Below are positions 28,301 through 37,036 of a DNA stretch of 64,000 nt, in pieces; the stretch's first letter is position 1, and each line of letters opens with the position of its first letter. The stretch is from assembly GCF_034424175.1 (NCBI RefSeq), contig NZ_CP139986.1, forward strand, positions 2,852,001-2,916,000, in the 5' to 3' direction. The notes under the pieces were generated by a model. That model searched no databases and had not been told where the DNA came from. It was given only the letters and a program-made list of their open reading frames with translations. This DNA is from Kluyvera intermedia (GTDB lineage: Bacteria > Pseudomonadota > Gammaproteobacteria > Enterobacterales > Enterobacteriaceae). The position numbers and the translations under genes were made by a program.

Positions 28301-29836
28301 TTACGCCGTGCGGCGGGCAAACTCTTTGATTTTGAACCCCAGCACCGCCAGTGTCGCAAAGTAAGCCACCACACCCACTACCACTACGCTAATCAGGCGC
28401 AGCAAGCGATACAGCATCGTTCCTTGTGACCATTCCGGCATCACATGCATCATCCCCAGTAACGCCGCGGCCATGACCAGCACAGACACTACCAGACGGA
28501 CTAAGAACAGACGCCACCCTGGCTGCGGGGTGAAGATTTTTTGTTTGCGTAGTTGCCAGTACAGCAGCGCCGCGTTAAGGCAAGCCGCCAGACCAATCGA
28601 CAACGATAACCCGGCATGCTTGAGTGGACCAATAAATGCCAGGTTCATCACCTGGGTCAAAATCAGCGTCACAATCGCAATTTTTACCGGCGTTTTGATG
28701 TCCTGACGCGAATAGAAGCCCGGCGCCAGGACTTTCACCACAATCAATCCCATCAGGCCCACAGAGTACGCGACCAGCGCGCGCTGGGTCATCGCCGCGT
28801 CAAATGCGGTGAATTTTCCGTACTGGAACAGGGCTACGGTCAACGGTTTCGCCAGAATACCCAACGCCACGGCACTCGGTAGCGCCAGCAGGAAACACAG
28901 ACGTAATCCCCAATCCATCAGGCGCTGATATTCATCATGGTTGCCGCTGGCAAAGCTTTTTGACAGCGATGGCAGCAGAATTGTCCCCAGCGCGACACCC
29001 AGCACGCCGGACGGAAACTCCATCAAGCGGTCGGCGTAGTACATCCAGGAGACGGAGCCTGATACCAGGAATGATGCAAAAATGGTGTTGATAATCAGTG
29101 AGATTTGGCTCACCGACACGCCCAAAATAGCTGGGCCCATCTGTTTTATCACACGCACCGCGCCCGCATCTTTAAAGCTGACTCGCGGCAGCACCAGCAT
29201 ACCGATCTTTTTCAGGTGCGGCAGCTGATAGGCAAGCTGCAATACGCCGCCCACGGTGACGGCCCACGCCAGTGCCAGCACCGGCGGATTGAAGTACGGT
29301 GCAGCAAACAGCGCAAAGCCAATCATGCTGACGTTCAGGAAGGTTGGCGCAAAGGCTGGAACGGAGAAACGGTTCCACGTATTGAGGATAGCCCCCACCA
29401 GCGAGGCCAGCGAGATCAGCAGAATGTAGGGGAAGGTGATACGCAGCAGTTGGGTTGTCAGCGTAAACTTCTCTGCGGTATTGGCAAATCCAGGGGCGGT
29501 GATGGTTATCACCCACGGAGCGGCAATCATCCCCAGCACGGTAATCACCGCCAGCGCTAAGGTCAGAAGGCCTGAGACATACGAAACAAATACGCGAGTC
29601 GCATCCTCGCCCTGCTTACTTTTGTATTCAGCAAGAATAGGCACGAACGCCTGAGAGAATGCCCCTTCAGCAAAAATACGGCGTAGCAGGTTCGGCAGCT
29701 TAAACGCCACGAAAAAGGCATCCGTTGCCATCCCGGCACCGAAAATCCTCGCCACAATCGCGTCGCGCGCAAATCCCAATACGCGCGAAAACATGGTCAT
29801 CGAGCTGACAGCTGCCAGCGATTTAAGTAGGTTCAT
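28301..29836 (-). CDS. murJ: Lipid II flippase MurJ
   Basis: Flips lipid II across the inner membrane for peptidoglycan synthesis; essential in E. coli. It has 511 residues when started at MNLLKSLAAVSSMTMFSRV, as in E. coli; six further in-frame upstream codons are unlikely to be used. About 14 TM helices are seen. The early RVLGFARDAIVARIFGAG segment carries conserved arginines of the central cavity. Confidence 0.97.
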   Translation of the reverse strand: MNLLKSLAAVSSMTMFSRVLGFARDAIVARIFGAGMATDAFFVAFKLPNLLRRIFAEGAFSQAFVPILAEYKSKQGEDATRVFVSYVSGLLTLALAVITVLGMIAAPWVITITAPGFANTAEKFTLTTQLLRITFPYILLISLASLVGAILNTWNRFSVPAFAPTFLNVSMIGFALFAAPYFNPPVLALAWAVTVGGVLQLAYQLPHLKKIGMLVLPRVSFKDAGAVRVIKQMGPAILGVSVSQISLIINTIFASFLVSGSVSWMYYADRLMEFPSGVLGVALGTILLPSLSKSFASGNHDEYQRLMDWGLRLCFLLALPSAVALGILAKPLTVALFQYGKFTAFDAAMTQRALVAYSVGLMGLIVVKVLAPGFYSRQDIKTPVKIAIVTLILTQVMNLAFIGPLKHAGLSLSIGLAACLNAALLYWQLRKQKIFTPQPGWRLFLVRLVVSVLVMAAALLGMMHVMPEWSQGTMLYRLLRLISVVVVGVVAYFATLAVLGFKIKEFARRTA

Positions 29837-29985
29837 TAATCTGTGATTCCACAACCCGGAACAAAACGCCCCATCAGCGGGCGCTGAAAAAGTGGCGTTA
29901 GTCTACCGGGTTCGGGGTGAATTGCTACTCTCAGATGTTACAGCGGGTTAGAGTCTGTCTCACTAGCGGAGAGTGGCACCGGGGG

Positions 29986-30072
29986 CTCCCCGGAGTCGGC
30001 GCTGTCGCGTCTCGTCCGGGCTACCGGTTATACGCTGTCTGTAGCCCGGTCGAACGCAGTGACACCGGGATC
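29986..30072. repeat. BIME between murJ and mviM
   Basis: Two REP units: CCCCGGAGTCGGCG...CTCGTCCGGGCTACCGGT and the inverted GTAGCCCGGTCGAACGC...CACCGGGA. They fill most of the 252-bp gap between mviM and murJ, both on the minus strand. The rest of the gap (about 29837-29985) shows no gene. Confidence 0.8.
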
Positions 30073-30088
30073 GTCTCAGGATCTGCGC

Positions 30089-31012
30089 TTATTCGCGAAT
30101 GGCTTCGCGCCATAACCCTTCTACAATGCGCTGGGCGAAAATCGCCTGCTCACCGGCCGTTTCCGGAACCGTCTGATTTTGCACGCATTCAATAAAATGT
30201 CGCGCGCAACCGACGAAACCGCGTTGTTCGAGGGTCGTTTGCCAGCCAGGTATTGGTCGGGTGACAATACCGGCACCGCGCTCTTCCCGCCATTCACGCA
30301 TATCCGTGACTTCGTACAGTCCACCGTCGGCCACTGCCTGCACCCATTCCCGCTGGCTACCTGCCCGCCGGTGCATACTGGTGGTTATCTGCAAGCCCGG
30401 TTGGCTGAAATGGTGTTCGGCATAGAACATACAGCCTTCATCGGTGGTACTTAACACGCCACCGCTCAGCTTCGCCTTCCCGTCTGCCAGCCATAGCGCG
30501 GTATCCACCACGTGCAAATAATCATCCAACAGCGTAAAACGCAAATCATGCGGGCCAACGCTATCGGCGCGATGTTTATCCATACGCAGCGACGACATCT
30601 CCCCGGCACGTGTTTTCAGCTCCTGATACAGCGGAGAGAATCGACGATTAAAACCGACCATCAGCGTCAGATGCTTACGCGCCGCCAGGGCGACCAACCG
30701 TTCGGCATCGTCCAGTTTGTCAGCCAACGGTTTATCGACGCAGACATGAACGCCGGCATTGAGTAGCTCGCTCACCACCGCATAATGCGACGCTGTTGAA
30801 CTGTGAACAAACACGGCATCGCACTGAGCGGCCAGAGTCGCCAGCGAGTCGGCGTAAGGCAGGCGGTAAGTTTCACACACCCGCAGCGCTTTTTCTTTCC
30901 CCGGCGACCAGGCGGCCTGTAGTGTCCAGTCGGTCGCGGCGCTTAACACCGGCAGCCATGCTTTCTGCGCGATACCGCCAAGACCGACGACACCAATGCG
31001 TAATTTAGCCAT
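30089..31012 (-). CDS. mviM: Gfo/Idh/MocA-family oxidoreductase MviM (YceM)
   Basis: NAD(P)-dependent oxidoreductase of unproven substrate. It has 307 residues as in E. coli. The Rossmann motif RIGVVGLGGIAQKAWLPVL is at the N-terminus. The catalytic Lys is in the EKP-like CVDKPLADKL. The name comes from an early report of a mouse-virulence locus shared with mviN. It starts 5 bp after the yceH stop. Confidence 0.95.
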   Translation of the reverse strand: MAKLRIGVVGLGGIAQKAWLPVLSAATDWTLQAAWSPGKEKALRVCETYRLPYADSLATLAAQCDAVFVHSSTASHYAVVSELLNAGVHVCVDKPLADKLDDAERLVALAARKHLTLMVGFNRRFSPLYQELKTRAGEMSSLRMDKHRADSVGPHDLRFTLLDDYLHVVDTALWLADGKAKLSGGVLSTTDEGCMFYAEHHFSQPGLQITTSMHRRAGSQREWVQAVADGGLYEVTDMREWREERGAGIVTRPIPGWQTTLEQRGFVGCARHFIECVQNQTVPETAGEQAIFAQRIVEGLWREAIRE

Positions 31013-31017
31013 GCTGA

Positions 31018-31671
31018 TTACTCCCCGAGATGTGCCAGCAGTGAGTCCAGACGCTGTTTTAACTCGGCAACCTCGCCTTCAAGCGCAAGAACGCGGTCGC
31101 GTAAATCATCATTAGCACCCGATGCATCAGGCTGGCTTGTCGCCATCGTGTCAACGTCAACCTCACCGCTGAACAGATGCATATAGCGACTCTCGCGTTT
31201 TCCTGGCTCACGCGGCAGACGCACGACAAACGGGCCATCTTCGCGATTAGCCAGACGTTCAAGCGTATTTTCAACCTCAGCCATATCGCCAAATTCGTGC
31301 ATGCGCTGCGCACGTCCACGCAATTCGCCCGGCGTTTGAGCGCCGCGTAACAGCAGCGTGGTCACCAGTGCAACCTCAGCGCTCGACAGTTTAAGGTCGC
31401 CAAATTCCGAATTACAAAAACGTTGTTCATACTTGGTGACGCGGTTGCCAAAACCGCTGACCGTACGCAGATAGTGGCGCTTAACCAGCATATCCAGTTG
31501 ATCCTGTACCTCGGCATCGCTTAGTGTCATCACCGGTTCACGGTTGGTTTTCTGGTTGCAGGCGGTGGCGACACCGTTAATTGACAGCGGATACTGCTCC
31601 GGCGTAGTCACCTGTTTTTCCAGCAAACAGCCGATAACACGCGCTTCCAGCGGGCTTAATTGATATTTCAT
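31018..31671 (-). CDS. yceH: DUF480 winged-helix protein YceH
   Basis: 217 residues (E. coli 215). The N-terminal DUF480 block starts MKYQLSPLEARVIGCLLEKQ and includes GVATACNQKTNREPVM, forming a tandem winged helix. A C-terminal coiled coil (ALEGEVAELKQRLDSLLAHL) suggests dimerisation. It lies between rimJ (10 bp) and mviM (5 bp) in one unit. Its function is unknown. Confidence 0.95.
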   Translation of the reverse strand: MKYQLSPLEARVIGCLLEKQVTTPEQYPLSINGVATACNQKTNREPVMTLSDAEVQDQLDMLVKRHYLRTVSGFGNRVTKYEQRFCNSEFGDLKLSSAEVALVTTLLLRGAQTPGELRGRAQRMHEFGDMAEVENTLERLANREDGPFVVRLPREPGKRESRYMHLFSGEVDVDTMATSQPDASGANDDLRDRVLALEGEVAELKQRLDSLLAHLGE

Positions 31672-31681
31672 CTTTGTCTCC

Positions 31682-32266
31682 TTATCGACCGGCAGTCCAT
31701 TGTGGGGTGGTTAACGCGGTAAGCACATGGTCACGCCACTCGCCATCAATCAGTAAATAGTCTTTTGCATACCCTTCTTTTTCAAATCCCAGACGTGCCA
31801 GCAGTCCGCCGCTGCGCTGGTTATGGGGCATGTAATTGGCCATGATACGGTGGATATGTTTCGTACGCTGCATATAACGAATGGCGCTGGTCAGCGCCTC
31901 ATACATCATCCCCTGTCCCTGCCATTTTTGCGAAATGGAGTAACCGAGGTAACAGGCGTGGAACGAACCGCGCACGACGTTGGAAAAATTAGCCACGCCG
32001 ATAATCTCTTTCTCTTCAGGATCGAGCAGCGCGAAGTAATAGGCCGTTCCCTGTTTATGAAATTCATTAATCATCGACAGCCGCGCCTGCCAGCCCGAGG
32101 GATAACAATGGCTGTCATCACGGATCGGTTCCCAGGGTTTTAAAAACTGCCGATTCTCTGCATAGTAATCAGCCAGACGCCAGGCGTCCCTCTCATGAAC
32201 CAATCGCACAACAAGTCGGTCGGTGGTCAACCGTACTTTCGGTACACTACTGCGATAGCCAAACAT
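31682..32266 (-). CDS. rimJ: Ribosomal protein S5 N-alanine acetyltransferase RimJ
   Basis: GNAT enzyme that acetylates the N-terminal Ala of ribosomal protein S5. It has 194 residues when started at MFGYRSSVPKVRLTTDRL, exactly the E. coli length; the frame stays open for 42 codons upstream. The acetyl-CoA loop is QKWQGQGMMYEAL. It is first gene of rimJ-yceH-mviM. Confidence 0.96.
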   Translation of the reverse strand: MFGYRSSVPKVRLTTDRLVVRLVHERDAWRLADYYAENRQFLKPWEPIRDDSHCYPSGWQARLSMINEFHKQGTAYYFALLDPEEKEIIGVANFSNVVRGSFHACYLGYSISQKWQGQGMMYEALTSAIRYMQRTKHIHRIMANYMPHNQRSGGLLARLGFEKEGYAKDYLLIDGEWRDHVLTALTTPQWTAGR

Positions 32267-32619
32267 CTCACTACTCCCGTACCCAACGTATACCCTGGTC
32301 ATTTCACTATACCTGCCCGAAGGCGGCCAATGAAAAAACAATCTGTTATTTTGCATTGTGATAAAAAAGTGGTGTCGCTGGCAATACGTCAAAAGGTGAG
32401 ATAACCCGGCAAAATCAATATGTTTCTCGTCAATGCTAACCGCTTGAGAAGTCGAGAGAATTCGGAGTGGTTATTTCTTCGACGTATTTCCGTTTTTTAT
32501 GCCATTTTCAGACAAATAAAATCCCCCACGCTTTGCGAAAATCCCCCATCAGAAAATCTCGTGCCGTGAGTCATTGGCAAATCGGCGGCACTCTTCTTTA
32601 TCTGCAAAAAAGGTTCATG
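32267..32619. other. 353-bp rimJ-tatE-like intergenic region, no gene seen
   Basis: Divergent gap, A/T-rich in its centre. A short direct repeat of AAATCCCCCA occurs at about 32518 and 32538. Apart from probable promoters for the two flanking genes I see nothing coding. In E. coli mdtH and grxB lie between rimJ and yceB; neither gene nor a recognisable remnant is here. Confidence 0.6.
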
Positions 32620-32841
32620 ATGGGTGAAATTAGTATTACCAAACTGCTGGTGATTGCCGTGCTGGTTATTTTATTGTTCGGCACCAAAAAACTGGCCACG
32701 CTTGGCACCGATGTTGGTGCAGCATTGAAAGGCTTTAAAAAAGCGGTGAATGACGATAAAGCGGGAGATGACGCCGACTTTTTGAATCCACATAAGGCGA
32801 CAGACGAGTCATCAAAAGTCGACAATACGTCAAAGCGTTAG
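32620..32841 (+). CDS. TatA/E-family twin-arginine translocase subunit, TatE paralogue
   Basis: 73 residues. The N-terminus MGEISITKLLVIAVLVILLF is a single short TM helix, followed by the GTKKL hinge and an amphipathic helix with GAALKGFKKAVNDD. This is the TatA/TatE design and is close to E. coli TatE (67 residues, also starting MGEISITKLL). The tail is acidic and differs from E. coli. Of two adjacent ATGs, the second has the better spacing from AAGG. E. coli tatE sits near lipA, not beside rimJ, so this is either a relocated tatE or a second copy. Tat clients are near: EfeB at the end of the window has a twin-Arg signal. Confidence 0.85.
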   Translation: MGEISITKLLVIAVLVILLFGTKKLATLGTDVGAALKGFKKAVNDDKAGDDADFLNPHKATDESSKVDNTSKR

Positions 32842-33022
32842 CCGTTATTGTCCAGCCTGTTATCAGCATCAGAATTTACGTAAGTCAGAAGAATATCCCG
32901 ATTGCAGACAATTGATTTTGCCCTCCGGCGGCACTTTCAGTATTTTCCGCTGTCGGAAACATACTGGCATCGTATGCTGCTGTCTGTCAGGATGAACACG
33001 ATGCTTCACGCTGAGGAACCCC

Positions 33023-33583
33023 ATGAAAAAATTGTTAGTCATTGCCGCTTTGATCATAAGCGGTCTGGTTGTCGGCTGTAATCAGCTTACGCAGTACTCC
33101 GTGAGCGAACAGGAGATTAATCAGGCGCTGCAAAAGCGCAATAATTTCTCCAAAGATATCGGGGTACCTGGCGTTGCCGACGCCCATATTGTTTTAAACA
33201 ATCTGACCAGCTCGATTGGCCGTACCGAGCCGAACAAAGTCACGCTTAGCGGTGATGCAAAACTGGATCTGAACTCACTGTTCGGCAGCCAGAAAGCCAA
33301 TATCGCCCTGACCCTGAAAGCGTTACCGGTGTTTAATCAGCAAGAAGGCGCAATTTATCTTCAGGAAATGGAAGTGGTCGATGCCAAAGTCTCACCGGAA
33401 AAAATGCAGTCGGTGGTGCAGACACTCATCCCTTATCTTAATCAGTCACTACGCACCTACTTTAACAAGCAGCCTGCCTACGTGCTGAAAGAGGACGCCA
33501 GCCAGGGTGAAGCGCTGGCGAAGAAATATGCTAAAGGAATCGAAGTTAAACCGGGTGAAATTATTATCCCATTCACTAACTAA
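33023..33583 (+). CDS. yceB: DUF1439 lipoprotein YceB
   Basis: 186 residues as in E. coli. The lipoprotein signal MKKLLVIAALIISGLVVGC gives a lipidated Cys at residue 19. The rest is a DUF1439 domain, an elongated lipid-binding-like beta fold, with conserved NNFSKDIGVPGVADAHIVL. It probably faces the periplasm. Function is unproven. It ends at a clear terminator before pyrC. Confidence 0.94.
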   Translation: MKKLLVIAALIISGLVVGCNQLTQYSVSEQEINQALQKRNNFSKDIGVPGVADAHIVLNNLTSSIGRTEPNKVTLSGDAKLDLNSLFGSQKANIALTLKALPVFNQQEGAIYLQEMEVVDAKVSPEKMQSVVQTLIPYLNQSLRTYFNKQPAYVLKEDASQGEALAKKYAKGIEVKPGEIIIPFTN

Positions 33584-33595
33584 TTCGATCCCTCA

Positions 33596-33622
33596 CTGCC
33601 CGGTATTACCGGGCAGTTTTTT
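33596..33622 (+). terminator. Terminator after yceB
   Basis: CTGCCC-GGTATTACC-GGGCAG followed by six T, 12 bp after the yceB stop. Confidence 0.85.
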
Positions 33623-33639
33623 ACTTAAAAAGGATGCAA

Positions 33640-33655
33640 AGGAAAACGTTTACGC
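33640..33655. promoter_or_regulatory. PurR operator upstream of pyrC
   Basis: AGGAAAACGTTTACGC matches the PurR palindrome (ACGCAAACGTTTNCNT read on the other strand). It lies 63 bp upstream of the pyrC start. E. coli pyrC is repressed by PurR from the same place. Confidence 0.88.
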
Positions 33656-33718
33656 TTATCCTTAGTGCCCGGCAAAAAGCAGCCATTATGACTGATCTCT
33701 CACCAGCCGGAGTCTCCC

Positions 33719-34765
33719 ATGACCGCATTACCTCAAGTTCTGAAAATCCGCCGCCCTGATGACTGGCATATTCACCTTCGCGATGGCGAGATGCTGAACA
33801 CGGTTGTTCCGTATACCAGTGAACTGTATGGTCGCGCGATTATCATGCCGAATCTGGCGCCACCCATTACCACCGTGGATGCGGCAATGGCTTACCGCCA
33901 GCGTATTCTCGACGCGGTTCCGGCAGGCCATAACTTTACGCCGCTGATGACCTGCTATTTGACCGACACGCTGGATGCCAACGAGCTTGAGCGTGGCTTC
34001 AATGAAGGCGTTTTTACCGCTGCCAAACTCTACCCTGCGAATGCCACCACCAATTCCAGCCATGGTGTTACCAGTACTGATGCCATTATGCCGGTGCTTG
34101 AGCGTATGGAGGAACTGGGGATGCCGCTGCTGGTTCACGGGGAAGTGACCCACGCCGATATCGACATTTTCGACCGCGAAGCGCGCTTTATCGATACCGT
34201 CATGGAGCCACTGCGCAAGCGGCTGCCGGGCCTGAAGGTCGTGTTTGAACATATCACCACCAAAGACGCGGCGGAATACGTGCGCGATGGCAATGACCTT
34301 ATTGCCGCCACGATTACACCACAGCACCTGATGTTTAACCGCAATCATATGCTGGTTGGCGGCGTACGCCCTCACCTTTACTGCCTGCCAATTCTTAAGC
34401 GTAACGTCCACCAGCAGGCGCTGCGTGAACTGGTTGCCAGCGGTTTTACCCGTGCTTTCCTCGGCACTGACTCCGCGCCTCATGCTCGCCATCGTAAAGA
34501 GGCGAGCTGCGGCTGTGCTGGCTGCTTCAATGCCCCGACCGCACTGGGTAGCTATGCCACTGTGTTCGAAGAGATGAATGCCCTTGAGCACTTTGAGGCC
34601 TTCTGTTCGCTGAACGGACCACGCTTCTACGGCTTGCCGGTCAATGAAGATTTTGTTGAACTGGTGCGTGAAGAAAGTATTGTCGCCGAAAGTATCGCGC
34701 TCAGCGACGACACGCTGGTGCCATTCCTCGCCGGTGAAACTCTGCGCTGGACTGTAAAAAAATAA
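33719..34765 (+). CDS. pyrC: Dihydroorotase PyrC
   Basis: Zn enzyme that cyclises carbamoyl-aspartate to dihydroorotate, third step of pyrimidine synthesis. It has 348 residues as in E. coli. Metal ligands are in DDWHIHLRDGE, the carbamylated Lys in AAKLYPANATTNS, His in LLVHGEVTH and FEHITTKDA, and Asp in LGTDSAPH. Translational start-site switching controlled by pyrimidines is known in E. coli; I did not verify the hairpin here. Confidence 0.98.
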   Translation: MTALPQVLKIRRPDDWHIHLRDGEMLNTVVPYTSELYGRAIIMPNLAPPITTVDAAMAYRQRILDAVPAGHNFTPLMTCYLTDTLDANELERGFNEGVFTAAKLYPANATTNSSHGVTSTDAIMPVLERMEELGMPLLVHGEVTHADIDIFDREARFIDTVMEPLRKRLPGLKVVFEHITTKDAAEYVRDGNDLIAATITPQHLMFNRNHMLVGGVRPHLYCLPILKRNVHQQALRELVASGFTRAFLGTDSAPHARHRKEASCGCAGCFNAPTALGSYATVFEEMNALEHFEAFCSLNGPRFYGLPVNEDFVELVREESIVAESIALSDDTLVPFLAGETLRWTVKK

Positions 34766-34799
34766 ATTCGCGCTCCCTGTTGTAAATTCACGAAGGTGA

Positions 34800-34815
34800 C
34801 TGTATAAATATACAG
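34800..34815. promoter_or_regulatory. LexA box of dinI
   Basis: CTGTATAAATATACAG is a near-perfect 16-bp palindromic SOS box (CTGT-N8-ACAG). It is 21 bp upstream of the dinI start, so dinI should be induced by DNA damage. Confidence 0.95.
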
Positions 34816-34836
34816 TATATTACACAGGGGGCAATT

Positions 34837-35082
34837 ATGCGTATTGAAGTCACCGTAGCAAAAACTACCACGCTACCCGCCGGCGCCTTAGACGCACTGG
34901 CAGACGAACTTTCCCGCCGTATTAATGACCAATTTCCTGACCGTGGAGGTAGCGTCAGCGTGCGCTATGCCGCGAACAATAACCTCTCCGTCATCGGTGG
35001 CATCAAAGAAGATAAAGACCGTATCACCGAAATACTCCAGGAAACCTGGGAGAGTGCTGACGACTGGTTCATCACTGATTAA
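34837..35082 (+). CDS. dinI: DNA-damage-inducible protein DinI
   Basis: Binds and stabilises RecA filaments and tunes the SOS response. It has 81 residues as in E. coli. The C-terminal acidic helix ITEILQETWESADDWF mimics DNA to contact RecA. The GGGG ribosome site and the LexA box directly upstream support the start. Confidence 0.97.
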   Translation: MRIEVTVAKTTTLPAGALDALADELSRRINDQFPDRGGSVSVRYAANNNLSVIGGIKEDKDRITEILQETWESADDWFITD

Positions 35083-35106
35083 CCTTTGTCACAACATTGT
35101 GTTTTT

Positions 35107-35129
35107 GCCGGGTCGCCCCGGCTTTTTTT
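35107..35129 (+). terminator. Terminator after dinI
   Basis: GCCGGG-TCGC-CCCGGC stem followed by seven T. Confidence 0.85.
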
Positions 35130-35366
35130 AATCTTTATCTGGTTGTTATTCCTGCCATCCATCCCCATTATTTAATATCAGACGCAAAAACAATGCGCTA
35201 CATGCTTGTTTATTGTGCAAACAACACGCTACTCAGGAATTTATGTTGCTTTTGACCTCAATTTTCGAGTATTGCTTAAATTGTTGTATACTGATAAAGC
35301 TTCACTAAAAATCGCATTAAACCTCGAGAGTTGTTGTTGCCTTTAACGCATAAATAAGGGGTTATG

Positions 35367-35621
35367 ATGGAAAAGAATAATGAAGTCATCCAGACCCATC
35401 CCCTCGTCGGATGGGACATCAGCACCGTAGACAGCTACGACGCGCTGATGTTGCGCCTGCACTACCAAGACCCCAATGAATCGAGCAACAAAGAAGCAGA
35501 AGTTGGCCAGACGCTGTGGCTAACGACGGACGTCGCACGTCAATTTATTTCTATTCTGGAAGCTGGGATTGCCAAAATTGAATCTGGCGATTATCAGGCC
35601 AACGAGTATCGCAGGCATTAA
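35367..35621 (+). CDS. bssS: Biofilm regulator BssS
   Basis: 84-residue cytosolic protein that affects biofilm formation and indole/AI-2 signalling in E. coli; the mechanism is unknown. The start MEKNNEVIQTHPLVGWDIST and the end IAKIESGDYQANEYRRH are nearly identical to E. coli. There are two adjacent ATGs; the second gives the E. coli length and better spacing from AAGGGG. The 284-bp gap upstream of it holds the dinI terminator and an A/T-rich promoter region. Confidence 0.95.
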   Translation: MEKNNEVIQTHPLVGWDISTVDSYDALMLRLHYQDPNESSNKEAEVGQTLWLTTDVARQFISILEAGIAKIESGDYQANEYRRH

Positions 35622-35652
35622 TAGCGATACTTTCCTCGAATTAAGCGCAAAC

Positions 35653-35674
35653 AGGCACCTTCGGGTGCCTTAAT
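35653..35674 (+). terminator. Hairpin after bssS
   Basis: AGGCACC-TTCG-GGTGCCT stem-loop with a UUCG-type tetraloop followed by TAATTATTT, 32 bp after the bssS stop. Confidence 0.7.
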
Positions 35675-35757
35675 TATTTCCACACTTGTATAACAACTGT
35701 AGGTTAATTACTCTACCAGACACTGTTTCACGCCTTATCATCGCGTCAGGAAAGACT

Positions 35758-36876
35758 ATGCAATACGATCTCATCATTATTGGCAGCGGCTCAGTAGGTG
35801 CTGCGGCGGGTTATTATGCCCGTAAAGCGGGCTTAAATGTCCTGATGACTGACGCCCATATGCCTCCCCACCAGCACGGTAGTCATCACGGCGATACCCG
35901 TTTGATGCGTCACGCCTATGGCGAAGGCGAGAAGTACGTGCCGCTGGTGCTGCGCGCTCAGACGCTGTGGGATGAATTAGCCGCAGCTAGCGGTGAAGAT
36001 ATTTTTGAACGCAGCGGCGTGGTCAATCTTGGCCCTGCTGACTCCACTTTTCTCAATACCGTTGCCCAAAGTGCCGCCCAATTTTCACTACCGATAGAGC
36101 ATCTTGATGCGGCTGCGGTCATGAAACGCTGGCCGGAAATTACCGTGCCACAGGATTATCAGGCTATTTTCGAACCTGACTCTGGGGTGTTGAAAAGCGA
36201 ACTGGCAGTCAAGACGCTGATCGCCATGGCAAAAGATGCGGGTTGCGCACAGCTCTTCAATTGCCCGGTCACCGCCATTAAAAGCGACGCTAGCGGCGTA
36301 ACGATTGAGACATCTGAAGGAAGTTGGCAGGGTAAAAAGCTGTTATTGACTGCGGGAACCTGGGTCAAGCAACTCTATCCAGAGCTGCCAATTCAGCCGG
36401 TGCGCAAGGTGTTCTCCTGGTTCCAGGCCGACGGCCGCTACAGTCAAAAGAATAACTTCCCGGCGTTTACCGGTGAGTTACCTAATGGTGACCAGTTCTA
36501 CGGTTTCCCGGCGGTGGATGATGCACTAAAAATTGGTAAGCATAATGGTGGACAGATAATCAACAGCCCGGAAGAGCGTAAAGCTTTCGGCGCGGTAGCC
36601 ACTGACGGTTCTGAAGCGTTCAGTTTCCTGCGACAAATCCTGCCGGGTATCGGTGGCTGTCTACACGGGGCAGCCTGCACCTACGATAATTCACCGGATG
36701 AAGACTTTATTATCGACACGCTACCGGGCCAACCGGATGTGCTGTTTATCGGCGGTCTGAGCGGTCACGGTTTTAAATTTGCAACGGTACTGGGGGAAAT
36801 TGCCGCCCAGTTTGCTCAACAACAAACGCCTGAGTTTGATCTGAGCGCCTTTGCGCTAGACCGTTTTAACCATTAA
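35758..36876 (+). CDS. solA: N-methyl-L-tryptophan oxidase SolA
   Basis: Monomeric sarcosine-oxidase family flavoenzyme that demethylates N-methyltryptophan. It has 372 residues as in E. coli. The FAD dinucleotide motif is GSGSVGAAAGYYARKAG. The Cys that carries FAD covalently is in HGAACTYDNSPDEDF. The ATG at 35758 was chosen by family length; 24 in-frame codons upstream are not conserved. A hairpin and yceO follow. Confidence 0.96.
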   Translation: MQYDLIIIGSGSVGAAAGYYARKAGLNVLMTDAHMPPHQHGSHHGDTRLMRHAYGEGEKYVPLVLRAQTLWDELAAASGEDIFERSGVVNLGPADSTFLNTVAQSAAQFSLPIEHLDAAAVMKRWPEITVPQDYQAIFEPDSGVLKSELAVKTLIAMAKDAGCAQLFNCPVTAIKSDASGVTIETSEGSWQGKKLLLTAGTWVKQLYPELPIQPVRKVFSWFQADGRYSQKNNFPAFTGELPNGDQFYGFPAVDDALKIGKHNGGQIINSPEERKAFGAVATDGSEAFSFLRQILPGIGGCLHGAACTYDNSPDEDFIIDTLPGQPDVLFIGGLSGHGFKFATVLGEIAAQFAQQQTPEFDLSAFALDRFNH

Positions 36877-36882
36877 TAACAA

Positions 36883-36908
36883 AACGGCCCCGTATTACCG
36901 GGGCCGTT
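36883..36908 (+). terminator. Hairpin after solA
   Basis: AACGGCCCCG / CGGGGCCGTT stem 6 bp after the solA stop. It lacks a T run and lies just before yceO, so it may attenuate transcription or protect the 3' end. Confidence 0.6.
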
Positions 36909-36922
36909 CATTAGAGAATACT

Positions 36923-37036
36923 ATGCGTCGCCTGCTCGACTTCCTTATCAACAACATCCGCGAACACCTGATGCTCTATCTGTTGCTTTCGCTCCTGCTG
37001 GCCCTGCTCGACGTCGCGTATCTCTATTTTAGCTAG
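36923..37036 (+). CDS. yceO: Small membrane protein YceO-like
   Basis: 37 residues: MRRLLDFLINNIREHLMLYL followed by a hydrophobic segment LLSLLLALLDVAYLYF. One TM helix with a positive N-terminus fits a small inner-membrane protein. E. coli YceO, also next to solA, has the same INNIREHLMLYL core. It overlaps the 3' end of the convergent trhO by 4 bp. Function is unknown. AGAG before the ATG is a weak ribosome site. Confidence 0.75.
   Translation: MRRLLDFLINNIREHLMLYLLLSLLLALLDVAYLYFS

Noticed and set aside
32330..32404. 24-codon frame MKKQSVILHCDKKVVS before the TatE-like gene
   Set aside because: Short, in the divergent promoter region, without a convincing ribosome site; no known small protein matches.
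33728..34591. 287-codon minus-strand frame opposite pyrC
   Set aside because: Antisense shadow of a highly conserved enzyme gene; no family resemblance and no ribosome site.
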